Shown piece after piece: positions 16,853 through 26,100 of a DNA stretch of 64,000 nucleotides. The position numbers were made by a program, and so were the translations under genes. Source of the stretch: CAXXOZ01 sp963676435 (GTDB lineage Bacteria > Bacillota > Clostridia > Lachnospirales > Lachnospiraceae). The stretch's first letter is position 1, and each line of letters begins with the position of its first letter. Below the pieces are notes generated by a model that saw only the letters and a program-made list of their open reading frames with translations, had not been told where the DNA came from and did no database searches. The stretch covers positions 124,001-188,000 of the forward strand of contig CAXXOZ010000018.1 in NCBI GenBank assembly GCA_963676435.2. Reading direction: 5' to 3'.

Positions 16853-17755
16853 ATGTTACTAGATATAACAGAACAGATACTGCACATTGTAGGTGAAGAA
16901 AATCTTAAAATAAAAGCGCCTATGAGCGAATATACTTCCTTTAAAGCGGGAGGTCTGGCAGATTACCTAGTTACACCTAGAAATCAAAAAGAAATCAAAA
17001 AAATTATAGAGGTATGTAAAAATAATGATATTTCTTTTTATGTGATGGGTAAGGGTAGTAATTTGTTGGTCAAAGATGAAGGATATTCAGGAGTTATTAT
17101 TCAAATTTTTAAAAATATGAGTAATTGCAGTATAAAAGGTAAAGAAGCTAGAGTTGAGGCTGGTATTTGCCTAAAAGATCTTTCAGAAATTCTATGTGAA
17201 AACTCTTTGACAGGCATGGAATTTGCGTCAGGAATACCGGGCACGCTGGGTGGTGCTGTAAGCATGAACGCAGGAGCTTATGATGGTGAAATGAAAGATG
17301 TAGTTATATCAGCAACCATAATGGACTCAGAAGGGAATATTAAAAAGTATTCTGTTGATGAGTTAGAAATGGGATATAGAACAACTTTAATTACAAAAAA
17401 TAATTATATTCTTCTAGAAGCGGTTTTGAAACTTGAAAATGGTGTTAAAGAAGAAATTGAAGAAAAGATAGAAGATTTAAATAACAGAAGAAAAGAAAAG
17501 CAGCCATTAGAATTTCCTAGTGCAGGAAGTACCTTTAAGAGACCAAAAGGATATTTTGCTGGGAAATTAATAATGGATGCTGGACTGGCAGGTCATAAAG
17601 TTGGTGGGGCGATGGTTTCAGAAAAGCATTGTGGATTTGTAATAAATTCAGGAAATGCTACAGCCAGTGATATTATTAGATTAATAGAAGAAGTAGTTGA
17701 AAAAGTTTATGAGAAGTTTGGGGTCGAGCTTGAACCAGAGGTGAAAATCTTATGA
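16853..17755 (+). CDS. murB: UDP-N-acetylenolpyruvoylglucosamine reductase
   Basis: This 300-residue FAD enzyme reduces UDP-GlcNAc-enolpyruvate to UDP-MurNAc, the second committed step of peptidoglycan precursor synthesis. The FAD domain shows SFKAGG and GKGSNLLV (about residues 28-65), GIPGTLGGAVSMNAGAY (about 124-140) and YRTT. The substrate domain has FPSAGSTFKRP with the catalytic Ser, and a C-terminal Glu region (ELEPEVKIL). The length fits type IIb MurB. It overlaps rapZ by ATGA. Confidence 0.97.
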   Translation: MLLDITEQILHIVGEENLKIKAPMSEYTSFKAGGLADYLVTPRNQKEIKKIIEVCKNNDISFYVMGKGSNLLVKDEGYSGVIIQIFKNMSNCSIKGKEARVEAGICLKDLSEILCENSLTGMEFASGIPGTLGGAVSMNAGAYDGEMKDVVISATIMDSEGNIKKYSVDELEMGYRTTLITKNNYILLEAVLKLENGVKEEIEEKIEDLNNRRKEKQPLEFPSAGSTFKRPKGYFAGKLIMDAGLAGHKVGGAMVSEKHCGFVINSGNATASDIIRLIEEVVEKVYEKFGVELEPEVKIL

Positions 17756-18609
17756 GATTTGTTATAATAACTGGTATGTCTGGAGCAGGAAAGTCAACAG
17801 CATTAAAAATTTTTGAGGATATGGGGTATTTTTGTGTTGATAATTTACCCATTTCTCTTATTACGAAATTTGCAGAGCTATCATTTTCCCCAGAATCCAA
17901 TATAGAAAAAGTTGCTATAGGAATTGATATAAGAAGCGGGACCTCTCTAGACGAGTTGGACTCGGTTCTTGATTTTATGAAGTCTAAAAATTTAAATCAT
18001 GAAATAATGTTTTTTGACGCAGTCAATGAGGTTCTTATAAAAAGATATAAAGAAACTAGAAGAAAACATCCAGTTACTGGAAAGAAAAGTGTTGAAGAAA
18101 GTATAGATGAGGAAAGAAAAACTTTAGAGTTTTTAAGAGATAGAGCAGATTATATAATAGACACCAGTTTTTTACTTACAAGAGAGGTAAAAGAAGAAAT
18201 TGAGAACATTTTTATAAAAAATAAGAAATATAATAATCTATATATTTCTATTTTCTCTTTTGGGTTTAAGTATGGAATTCCACCAGAAGCAGATTTGTTA
18301 TTTGATGTTAGATTTATGCCAAATCCATATTATATTGAGTCTCTTAAATATATGACTGGTAATGATAAAGAAGTAAGAGAATTTGTAATGTCCTTTAAAG
18401 AATCTAAGAATTTTTTAGAAAAACTTATGGATATGATAAAATTCTTAATTCCAAATTATGTAAAAGAGGGAAAAAACCAATTAGTGATAGGGATAGGATG
18501 TACTGGTGGAAGACATAGATCTGTAACAATAGCTAACGAATTATACAGTTTACTAGATAAGAACAACCAGTACGGAATAAAGGTTTTTCATAGGGATATA
18601 AAAAAATGA
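17752..18609 (+). CDS. rapZ: RNase adapter/nucleotide-binding protein RapZ (YvcJ)
   Basis: This 285-residue P-loop protein has Walker A GMSGAGKS (residues 8-15) and a C-terminal GIGCTGGRHRSV block that is diagnostic for the family. In Proteobacteria RapZ steers small-RNA decay in glucosamine-6-phosphate control. In Firmicutes it hydrolyses nucleotides and affects envelope or competence functions. It overlaps murB and whiA by ATGA at both ends, a tight operon. The usual partner YvcK/MgfK is absent between rapZ and whiA. Confidence 0.96.
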   Translation: MRFVIITGMSGAGKSTALKIFEDMGYFCVDNLPISLITKFAELSFSPESNIEKVAIGIDIRSGTSLDELDSVLDFMKSKNLNHEIMFFDAVNEVLIKRYKETRRKHPVTGKKSVEESIDEERKTLEFLRDRADYIIDTSFLLTREVKEEIENIFIKNKKYNNLYISIFSFGFKYGIPPEADLLFDVRFMPNPYYIESLKYMTGNDKEVREFVMSFKESKNFLEKLMDMIKFLIPNYVKEGKNQLVIGIGCTGGRHRSVTIANELYSLLDKNNQYGIKVFHRDIKK

Positions 18610-19529
18610 AGCGCTTATCTTTTTCAAGTGAAATGAAAGAAGAATTATCTTTGCAGATTAACAATAGTAGACATTGCAGATTAGCAGAGTTGTCGGCATT
18701 GATTGAATTTCTGAATGTTTGTTATGTAAACGATAACAAGGAAAATGGTTTAAAACTTGTAACTGAAAACTATTTTGTTATTAAAAAATGCTTTACATTA
18801 ATTAAAAAAGCATTTAATATTGTTACAGATATTCAAGAAAAAAATAATGCTAGTTATTCTATTTATATAGAAAATAGTGAAGATGCAAGCAGAATTTTAC
18901 AAGCAATTAAGTTTGGTGAGACGAATTCATCAGTGACTTCAAATAGTTGCTGTAAAAGAGCCTACCTAAGGGGAGCTTTTTTATCTGGAGGTACTTTTAG
19001 CAATCCAGAAAAATTTTATCAACTAGAAATAGTTTCACCAAACCAAAAATTAGCCATAAAAGTACAAAATATGATAAAATCTTTTAACATTGATGCAAAA
19101 ATAGTTGAAAGAAAAAAGCATTTTGTGGTATATATAAAAGATGGTGAAGGAATTGCTGAGATTTTGAGTATTATGGAAGCCCATGTTAGTCTTATGAAAT
19201 TTGAAAATGTAAGAATTGTTAGGGAAATGCGTGGAAGTATAAACAGGAAAGTAAACTGTGAAACTGCAAATATAAATAAAACAGTTTCGGCTTCTATAAA
19301 GCAAATTGAAGACATTAACTTCATTAAACAAAGGGCAGGTTTATCTGTTTTACCTGAAGGATTGTTGCAAATAGCAGAATTGAGATTAAAAAATCCTGAC
19401 ACATCATTAAAGGATTTAGGAGAAATGCATAATCCACCTGTTGGTAAATCTGGAGTAAACCATAAGTTTAGAAAGATAACGGAAATAGCAGACTTATTAA
19501 GAAACAGTGATTGTAAGGAGGATAATTAA
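18606..19529 (+). CDS. whiA: DNA-binding regulator WhiA
   Basis: This 307-residue protein has an N-terminal domain of the LAGLIDADG homing-endonuclease fold, seen here as a degenerate LRGAFLSGGTFSNPEK block (about residues 118-133), and a C-terminal helix-turn-helix (LKDLGEMHNPPVGKSGVNHK, about 268-287). WhiA influences cell division and chromosome segregation in Firmicutes. Its stop overlaps the next ATG by one base. Confidence 0.96.
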   Translation: MKRLSFSSEMKEELSLQINNSRHCRLAELSALIEFLNVCYVNDNKENGLKLVTENYFVIKKCFTLIKKAFNIVTDIQEKNNASYSIYIENSEDASRILQAIKFGETNSSVTSNSCCKRAYLRGAFLSGGTFSNPEKFYQLEIVSPNQKLAIKVQNMIKSFNIDAKIVERKKHFVVYIKDGEGIAEILSIMEAHVSLMKFENVRIVREMRGSINRKVNCETANINKTVSASIKQIEDINFIKQRAGLSVLPEGLLQIAELRLKNPDTSLKDLGEMHNPPVGKSGVNHKFRKITEIADLLRNSDCKEDN

Positions 19530-19789
19530 TGGTTACCAAGAATATGACTATCGAAATAAAAACAGGGATGGAGGCAAGACCTGTGGCTGTTTTTGTTCAG
19601 TTGGCAAGTCAATTTGAAAGCTCTGTTTATGTTGAGTATGGCAATAAGAAGGTAAACGCAAAAAGTATTATGGGAATGATGACATTGGGACTACAAACAG
19701 GGGAGGAAGTAATGGTCCATGTTGACGGTTCTGACGAAAGCGAGGCTATTAATAGTATCCAGGAATTTTTGAGTGCAGAAGGAAAATAA
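19529..19789 (+). CDS. crh: Crh-like HPr-family protein with Glu at position 15
   Basis: This 86-residue protein has the HPr fold and keeps the regulatory serine (Ser46 in NAKSIMGMM) but has Glu15 in place of the phosphoryl-accepting His (GMEARP rather than GxHARP). It therefore cannot carry PTS phosphate and should act only through HprK-made Ser46-P, as Bacillus Crh does with Gln15. Its place directly after whiA matches the Bacillus rapZ-yvcK-whiA-crh order. GGAGG lies before the ATG. A true HPr is encoded at 40028. The name crh rests on position and residue 15. Confidence 0.88.
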   Translation: MVTKNMTIEIKTGMEARPVAVFVQLASQFESSVYVEYGNKKVNAKSIMGMMTLGLQTGEEVMVHVDGSDESEAINSIQEFLSAEGK

Positions 19790-19811
19790 GTAAGCGAAGG
19801 TTTTACGTTTT

Positions 19812-19846
19812 TAACCAGTATGTTTAACATACTGGTTATTTTTTTT
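19812..19846 (+). terminator. Terminator 1 after crh-like gene
   Basis: An 11-base perfect stem (19812-19822 with 19828-19838) is followed by a T run. Confidence 0.88.
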
Positions 19847-19854
19847 AGTATTAT

Positions 19855-19889
19855 AAGAGAGACATTGGTATTCCAGTGTCTCTTTTATT
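19855..19889 (+). terminator. Terminator 2 after crh-like gene
   Basis: A second stem of about 11 bases (AGAGACATTGG with CCAGTGTCTCT, one mismatch) and a T-rich tail stand in tandem with the first, a strong end to the hprK-crh transcript. Confidence 0.75.
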
Positions 19890-19949
19890 TTGATGTTCAA
19901 AATAAAATACAAAAAATAGTACAAAAGTACTATAATTATCTCTTTAGAG

Positions 19950-19958
19950 TGTTATAAT
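19950..19958 (+). promoter_or_regulatory. Extended -10 before chemotaxis receptor
   Basis: TGTTATAAT lies 41 bases before the ATG. No convincing -35 box and no sigma-28 flagellar consensus is seen. Confidence 0.5.
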
Positions 19959-19998
19959 ATTAACAAACTAAAATGTTTTGTTAGACAGGAGGATTAAA

Positions 19999-21693
19999 AT
20001 GAAAATTAAATGGAAAATAGTTTTAACTATGGTAGTTGTAATCATTGTAATGGTATCTACGATAGTTGCATTTACTCAGTATGAAATTAAAAAACTAGTA
20101 AGTATGGAAACTGCTCATGAATTAGATAATTATACTCATATCGGTCTTCAGTTAATAGATGCAAAATATCCAGGAGACTGGTCGGCGGATAATGGAAATA
20201 TTTATAAAGGTGATGTTTTATTAAATACTAATATTGAAGTAATTGAAAAAATCACAAAAGGTACGGATATTTTAGCTACAGTATTTTGTGATGATACCAG
20301 AGTTACAACAAATGTTGTTGATGAAAATAGAAAAATGCAGGTTGGTACAAAAGCCTCAGATGAAGTTATTCAAAAAGTTTTAATAGAGGGTGAAGTTTAT
20401 TCAGGAACAGCTGATATTCTAGGTAGATCAGCTCAAACATATTATATGCCTCTTGAAAATTCAGATGGAGAAATAATTGGAATGTGGTTCGTAGGTGTTT
20501 ATACTGAGATAGTAGATTCAGACATAAACGGTACTATGTTATTAATAATAATTTTTGCGCTTATAATGCTTGTTATAGGAATTATTGTTGCTTATATACT
20601 TGGTCGTAGGATTGCAAAAGGCATAAAAGTAGTAGAAGAAAATATTGAATTAATGGAACAGGGGGATTTTAGTTTTAATTACTCAGAAAAGGAACTTAAA
20701 CGTAAAGATGAAATAGGTGCTATTTTCGTTTCTTCAAATAAAATGAAAAACAATATAAGTGAAATTATTAGAAATATACAGGTGCAGGCTGATTCTCTTA
20801 ATAGTGCATCTGAAATCTCCTTGTCAAATGTCAAAATAGTTCATGGAAATATTGAAGAAATATCGGCAACTTCTGAGGAGATATCAGCAGGCATGGAAGA
20901 AACCTCTGCCTCTACAGAAGAGATGAATGCTTCAACAAATGAAATCGAAAATGAGATTTCGAATATGAAAGAGAAAACAATCAGTGGTGAAAAACTCTCT
21001 CAGGAAATAAAAGAAAGAGCAATTAAATTAAATACAGAAACAAACACATCATATCAAGAGGCCGTTGATATATTTAATAATTCGAATAATCAGTTAAGAG
21101 AGTCTATAGAAAAAACTTCAGCAATCGAAGAGATAAAGGTACTTTCACAGACTATTTTAGACATAACTGCCCAGACAAATCTTTTAGCATTAAATGCATC
21201 TATAGAGGCGGCAAGAGCTGGTGAAGCAGGTAAGGGGTTTGCAGTAGTTGCAGATGAAATAGGTGTTTTGGCAGAAAATTCTAAAAAAGCTGTTTCCCAG
21301 ATAAATGAGATAACCATTAATGTTTCTGACGCAGTTGAAAATGTTGTTAAAGACTCGAAAAAACTACTTGAATTTGTAGAAGTAACTGTTTTAGAGGATT
21401 ATAAGAAGTTTGTATTTACAAGTGAACAGTATGATAATGATTCAGACCAGGTTAAACTGGTGGTTTCTGAAATCAATAATATTGCACAATTGTTGTTTGA
21501 ATCTATTCAACAGATGAGAAGTGCCATAGAAGAAATTACAATAGCTTCTTCAGAAGGGGCAGAGGGGATAGCAGACACAGTTGAAAAGATAGGCGATATA
21601 ACAAATAAAACCGATGATATTTTAAACCAGACTATAGAAAATCAAAAGAGCTCTAATATTTTAGAAGAAATGGTGAAATATTTTAAGTTATAA
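19999..21693 (+). CDS. Methyl-accepting chemotaxis protein
   Basis: This 564-residue receptor has an N-terminal membrane segment (about residues 7-27), an extracellular single-Cache-like domain with DWSADNGNIYKGD, a second membrane segment (about 182-202), a HAMP linker and a long coiled-coil signalling domain. The hairpin tip ITAQTNLLALNASIEAARAG is diagnostic. It passes ligand binding to CheA/CheW. I chose ATG 19999 with AGGAGG seven bases upstream rather than the TTG at 19978. It stands alone between terminators, and no other chemotaxis gene is nearby. Confidence 0.93.
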   Translation: MKIKWKIVLTMVVVIIVMVSTIVAFTQYEIKKLVSMETAHELDNYTHIGLQLIDAKYPGDWSADNGNIYKGDVLLNTNIEVIEKITKGTDILATVFCDDTRVTTNVVDENRKMQVGTKASDEVIQKVLIEGEVYSGTADILGRSAQTYYMPLENSDGEIIGMWFVGVYTEIVDSDINGTMLLIIIFALIMLVIGIIVAYILGRRIAKGIKVVEENIELMEQGDFSFNYSEKELKRKDEIGAIFVSSNKMKNNISEIIRNIQVQADSLNSASEISLSNVKIVHGNIEEISATSEEISAGMEETSASTEEMNASTNEIENEISNMKEKTISGEKLSQEIKERAIKLNTETNTSYQEAVDIFNNSNNQLRESIEKTSAIEEIKVLSQTILDITAQTNLLALNASIEAARAGEAGKGFAVVADEIGVLAENSKKAVSQINEITINVSDAVENVVKDSKKLLEFVEVTVLEDYKKFVFTSEQYDNDSDQVKLVVSEINNIAQLLFESIQQMRSAIEEITIASSEGAEGIADTVEKIGDITNKTDDILNQTIENQKSSNILEEMVKYFKL

Positions 21694-21698
21694 AATGA

Positions 21699-21739
21699 AG
21701 ATTACCAGTAGATGTGAAAATCTACTGGTAATCTTTTTT
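21699..21739 (+). terminator. Terminator after chemotaxis receptor
   Basis: A 15-base perfect stem (21699-21713 with 21720-21734) has a GTGAAA loop and a T run. It abuts the end of the reverse permease gene and may also work in that direction. Confidence 0.88.
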
Positions 21740-22739
21740 AAACGAGTATTGTTTGTAAAAAGTTAAAAAAGTATCCAACAAGTATAATCCCGATACTTAC
21801 AATTGCTATGAAAATTCCTAGTAATTTTGGTTTCACAACATTTCTTAGCATAATCATTGATGGTAGTGATAATGCTGTTACAGCCATCATGAAGCTTAAG
21901 ATAACACCCAACCCTGCACCTTTATAAAATAATGCTTCTGCAATAGGTATCGTGCCGAAAATATCAGCATACATTGGAATTCCTACGATAGTAGCAATGA
22001 TTACGGAGAAAGGATTATTTGAACCAAGAGCCGCCATAATTAAATCCTGTGGTATCCAATTATGAATGATTGCACCTATTCCTACACCGATTAGTACATA
22101 CCAGAATACCTTTTTTATGGTTCCTTTTAAAACATTAAAAGAATATTTAACTCTATGTTTTTGTAGCCATTCCCATGCTGCTTCTCTTTCCTGTGCCTTT
22201 TCATCCTGAGCATCTTCTAAATACCCAGTCATATTAAGTTTATCTATAATGGTTCCACCGATAACGGCAATAACTACTCCGAGAACAACATATACTATTG
22301 CTATCTTCCAACCAAATATACTCATTAATAAAATTAGTGACCCTAAATCTACTAAAGGTGATGAAATTAAAAACGAAAAAGTTACACCTATTGGTAATCC
22401 GGCATTTGTAAACCCTATAAATATAGGAATTGATGAGCAGCTGCAAAAAGGGGTTACCGTTCCTAGTAGAGCGGCTATTGTGTTTGCAAAAATTCCTTTA
22501 AATCTTCCTAGTATTCTTTTGCATTTTTCTGGTGGAAAAAATGATTCGATTAAAGAAATAAAGAATATCAAAAAAGATAAAAGTATAAAAATTTTAATAA
22601 CGTCATATATCCAAAAATGTATGCTTCCACCTATTCGTGTTGAAACATCAACACCTAAAAAGTTTAGGAAATTTTCAACTAATGAACTAAGCCATTTCAT
22701 ACTTAGGATTTGATTTTGAATAAAGTTCCAAATGTTCAT
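21738..22739 (-). CDS. arsP: ArsP/YraQ-type permease
   Basis: This 333-residue membrane protein has about eight membrane segments of the PF03773 permease family. The signature TPFCSCSSIPIF near residue 100 carries the conserved Cys pair, and the segment FSFLISSPLVDL follows. ArsP members export trivalent organoarsenicals; other family members have unknown substrates. It lies 10 bases after an ArsR-type gene on the same strand, so arsenical or metalloid efflux is a good inference. The symbol rests on family and context; the substrate is not proved. Confidence 0.85.
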   Translation of the reverse strand: MNIWNFIQNQILSMKWLSSLVENFLNFLGVDVSTRIGGSIHFWIYDVIKIFILLSFLIFFISLIESFFPPEKCKRILGRFKGIFANTIAALLGTVTPFCSCSSIPIFIGFTNAGLPIGVTFSFLISSPLVDLGSLILLMSIFGWKIAIVYVVLGVVIAVIGGTIIDKLNMTGYLEDAQDEKAQEREAAWEWLQKHRVKYSFNVLKGTIKKVFWYVLIGVGIGAIIHNWIPQDLIMAALGSNNPFSVIIATIVGIPMYADIFGTIPIAEALFYKGAGLGVILSFMMAVTALSLPSMIMLRNVVKPKLLGIFIAIVSIGIILVGYFFNFLQTILV

Positions 22740-22749
22740 GGTATTCTCC

Positions 22750-23019
22750 TTATTGATTTTGGGTTATGGAAATTAAGTAATTATTTAAGTTGTTCATATA
22801 AGTAGTATTCAAAGAATAATGGGACCATTTCCCTTCTTTTCTAACATTAACCAACTCTGAATCAACTAATATTTTCATGTGATGTGACAAGGTTGGTTGT
22901 GTAAAATTGAATTCTTCCAAAATTTTACAAGCGCAAATTTCTCCCTTGCCTAATAGTTCTATTATTTGAAGTCTGTTTAAATCTCCTAATGCCTTAAAAG
23001 CATTTGAATAAATATTCAT
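22750..23019 (-). CDS. arsR: ArsR-family metalloregulator
   Basis: This 89-residue winged-helix repressor has the recognition helix in TQPTLSHHMKIL. It carries the thiol pair of arsenic sensors in EICACKIL (about residues 32-36), like the ELCVC motif, so it should release DNA on binding As(III) or Sb(III). The RBS AGGTG is in the leader. Two 18-base palindrome-like sites overlap its promoter, which fits autoregulation of the arsR-arsP unit. It is shorter than most ArsR proteins at the C-terminus but keeps the whole DNA-binding core. Confidence 0.92.
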   Translation of the reverse strand: MNIYSNAFKALGDLNRLQIIELLGKGEICACKILEEFNFTQPTLSHHMKILVDSELVNVRKEGKWSHYSLNTTYMNNLNNYLISITQNQ

Positions 23020-23031
23020 AAAAACACCTCA

Positions 23032-23049
23032 CATAGATAATTGTCTATG
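23032..23049 (-). promoter_or_regulatory. ArsR operator 1
   Basis: CATAGATAATTGTCTATG is an almost perfect palindrome at the predicted transcription start of arsR. Its shape suits a dimeric ArsR-type repressor. Confidence 0.72.
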
Positions 23050-23052
23050 CGA

Positions 23053-23081
23053 AATATAGCATATACATAGATGGTTGTCAA
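23053..23081 (-). promoter_or_regulatory. arsR-arsP promoter
   Basis: On the minus strand TTGACA (23076-23081), 17 bases, TATATT (23053-23058). It is a near-consensus promoter, so repression is probably needed to keep it off. Confidence 0.82.
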
Positions 23082-23083
23082 TG
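23066..23083 (-). promoter_or_regulatory. ArsR operator 2
   Basis: CATAGATGGTTGTCAATG is a weaker copy of operator 1. It covers the -35 box and its centre is 34 bases from the centre of operator 1. Confidence 0.6.
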
Positions 23084-23166
23084 TATTAAAAGGAAAAATA
23101 AAAATTAATACCATTTTTCCTTAATTTGTATTATAATAAAATAATATATTTAGTGGAGGGAAAGGA

Positions 23167-26100
23167 ATGGCTTTTACACATCTACATGTGCATACAGAGT
23201 ATAGTCTTTTGGACGGAATGGCTAAGATAAAAGAATTAACTGCCCACGCAAAATCTCTAGGAATGGACAGCTTAGCAATAACCGACCATGGAGTTATGTT
23301 TGGGGCCATTAGTTTTTATCAAGCTGCTAAAGAAGCAGGGATAAAGCCTATCTTAGGCTGTGAGGTTTATGTATCTCCAGGATCTAGATTCGATAAAGAA
23401 AAAGATTCTAGTGAAGACAAGTATCATCATCTTGTATTATTGGCGGAAAATGATATTGGATACAAAAATCTTATTAAAATAGTATCAAAGGGATTTACTG
23501 AAGGTTACTATTATAAGCCTAGAGTGGATTATGAAATACTACGTGAATATAGTCAGGGAGTTATTGCATTAAGTGCATGTTTGGCTGGTGAAGTTCAAAG
23601 ATTTTTAATAAGGGGACAGTATCAACAAGGTAAGGAAGCGGCTGAAAAATATAATGATATTTTTGGTAAAGGCAATTTCTTTTTAGAATTGCAGGACCAT
23701 GGTATTCCAGAACAAAAAAATGTAAATCAACAGCTTCTTAGAATAAGTGAAGAGACAGGGATTGAACTTGTCGCTACAAATGATGTTCATTATATTTATG
23801 CTGAGGATGAAATCCCTCATGATGTTCTTTTGTGTATACAGACAAATAAAAAAGTGAATGATGAAGACCGAATGAGATATGAGGGTGGTCAGTTTTTTTT
23901 AAAGTCAGAAGAGCAAATGAAAGAACTATTTCCATATGCTATTGAAGCTATAGAAAATACAGCAAAAATTGCTGAACGATGTAATGTTGATATTAGTCTG
24001 ACTGATAATAGAAAACTTCCAAAGTTTGATGTTCCAGAAAAGTATACTTCGTTAGAATATTTGAAAAAACTTTGTGTTGACGGGCTGAATAGAAAATATA
24101 CTAATCCAGATAGAGAATTATTTGAGAGGCTAGAGTTTGAATTAAATACTATCGAAAAAATGGGTTTTGTTGATTATTTTTTAATTGTATGGGACTTTAT
24201 TCGATATGCAAAGGAAAAAAATATTGCTGTTGGACCAGGAAGAGGATCAGCTGCAGGTAGTATTGTTTCTTATACTTTGGGAATAACAGATATTGACCCT
24301 ATAAAATACAATCTTCTTTTTGAGAGATTTTTAAATCCAGATAGGATATCTATGCCAGATATAGATATAGATTTCTGTTATGAAAGAAGACAGGAAGTTA
24401 TTGATTATGTTGTTGAGAAATATGGAAAAGACAAGGTTGTTCAGATTATTACCTTCAACACAATGGCTGCTAAAGGGGTATTAAGGGATGTTGGAAGAGC
24501 ATTAGATATGCCATATGCCCAGGTTGATGTTGTTGCAAAAATGATTCCCAATGATTTGGGAATGACTATAAATAAGGCCTTGAAACAAAACAGTGAATTG
24601 TTGCTAGCTTACGAAACAGACGAGGAAGTTAAAAGATTAATAGATATGGGTAAAAGACTTGAAGGCCTGTCTAGGAATTCCTCAATACATGCAGCAGGTG
24701 TTGTTATAGCACCAGAGAGTGCTGATGAGTTTGTGCCATTACAAAAACTTACTGAAGGACCAGTAACAACACAATTTGTAATGACACAGTTAGAAGAACT
24801 AGGACTTTTAAAGATGGACTTCCTTGGTCTTAGAACATTAACTGTGATCCAAGATGCGTCAAGACTTTCAGGAATAGAAATTGATAAGATAGAATTTGAT
24901 GACAAAAATGTATATGACATGATTGGCAGCGGAAAAACAGATGGTGTTTTTCAGCTAGAAAGTAGTGGGATGAAAAGCTTTATGAGAGAGTTAAAGCCTC
25001 ATTCTCTAGAGGATATAATTGCTGGAATTTCCCTATATAGACCAGGACCGATGGATTTTATTCCCAAATATGTTAAAGGGAAAAATAATAAAAATACAAT
25101 AACATACGACTGTGAACAGTTAGAACCAATACTAGAGCCAACTTATGGTTGTATAGTTTACCAAGAGCAGGTAATGCAAATAGTAAGAGACTTAGGTGGA
25201 TATACACTTGCAAGAAGTGATTCGCTAAGACGAGCGATGTCAAAAAAGAAAGCTGATGTAATGGAGGCTGAAAGAAAGGTTTTTGTACATGGCAGTGAAG
25301 AAGAAAATGTACCAGGTTGCATAAACCAAGGAATAGACGAAAAAACAGCAAATAAGATTTATGATGATATGATAGATTTTGCTAAATATGCATTTAACAA
25401 ATCACATGCAGCAGCTTATGCTGTTCTTGCTTATCAAACTGCATACTTAAAATGTCATTATCCTGTAGAGTTTATGGCTGCTTTGATTACATCAGTAATG
25501 GATAAGACATCAAAAGTTTCAGAATATATACTCGCGTGTAAGGAAATGGGAATAAAAATTCTTCCCCCAGATGTAAATGAAGGAGAAAGCTCATTTTCAG
25601 TTACAAAAGATTCAATAAGGTATGGACTTTCTGCAATAAAAAGTGTTGGGCGTACAGTTATAGATTCAATTGTCCAAGAAAGAAATCAAAATGGAAGATA
25701 TCAAAGTTTAAACGATTTTGTAGAAAGAATGTCGGGGAAAGATATAAATAAAAGAGCAGTAGAAAATTTTATCAAAGCAGGGGCTTTTGATAGTGTTCAG
25801 GGAACAAGAAAACAAAAATTGCTCGTATTTTCTTCAATGATGGATGGTGTAAATCAACGTAAAAAGAAATCATTAGAAGGACAGGTGAGTTTATTTGATT
25901 TAATATCAGATGAAGAGAAACAAAAACATGAAATAACAATGCCAGAAGTTGGAGAGCATGACAAAGATACATTATTGCTGTTTGAAAAAGAAGTTTTAGG
26001 AATATATGTTAGTGGACATCCCTTAGAAAAACATTTAAATGTTTGGGAAAAGAACATTACAGCAAAAAGTGTTGACTTTATTGTTGATGAAGAAGGCAAG

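Noticed and set aside
22249..22713. Forward open frame of 154 codons within the permease gene
   Set aside because: It is antisense to the conserved TPFCSCSS permease core and lacks a ribosome-binding site.
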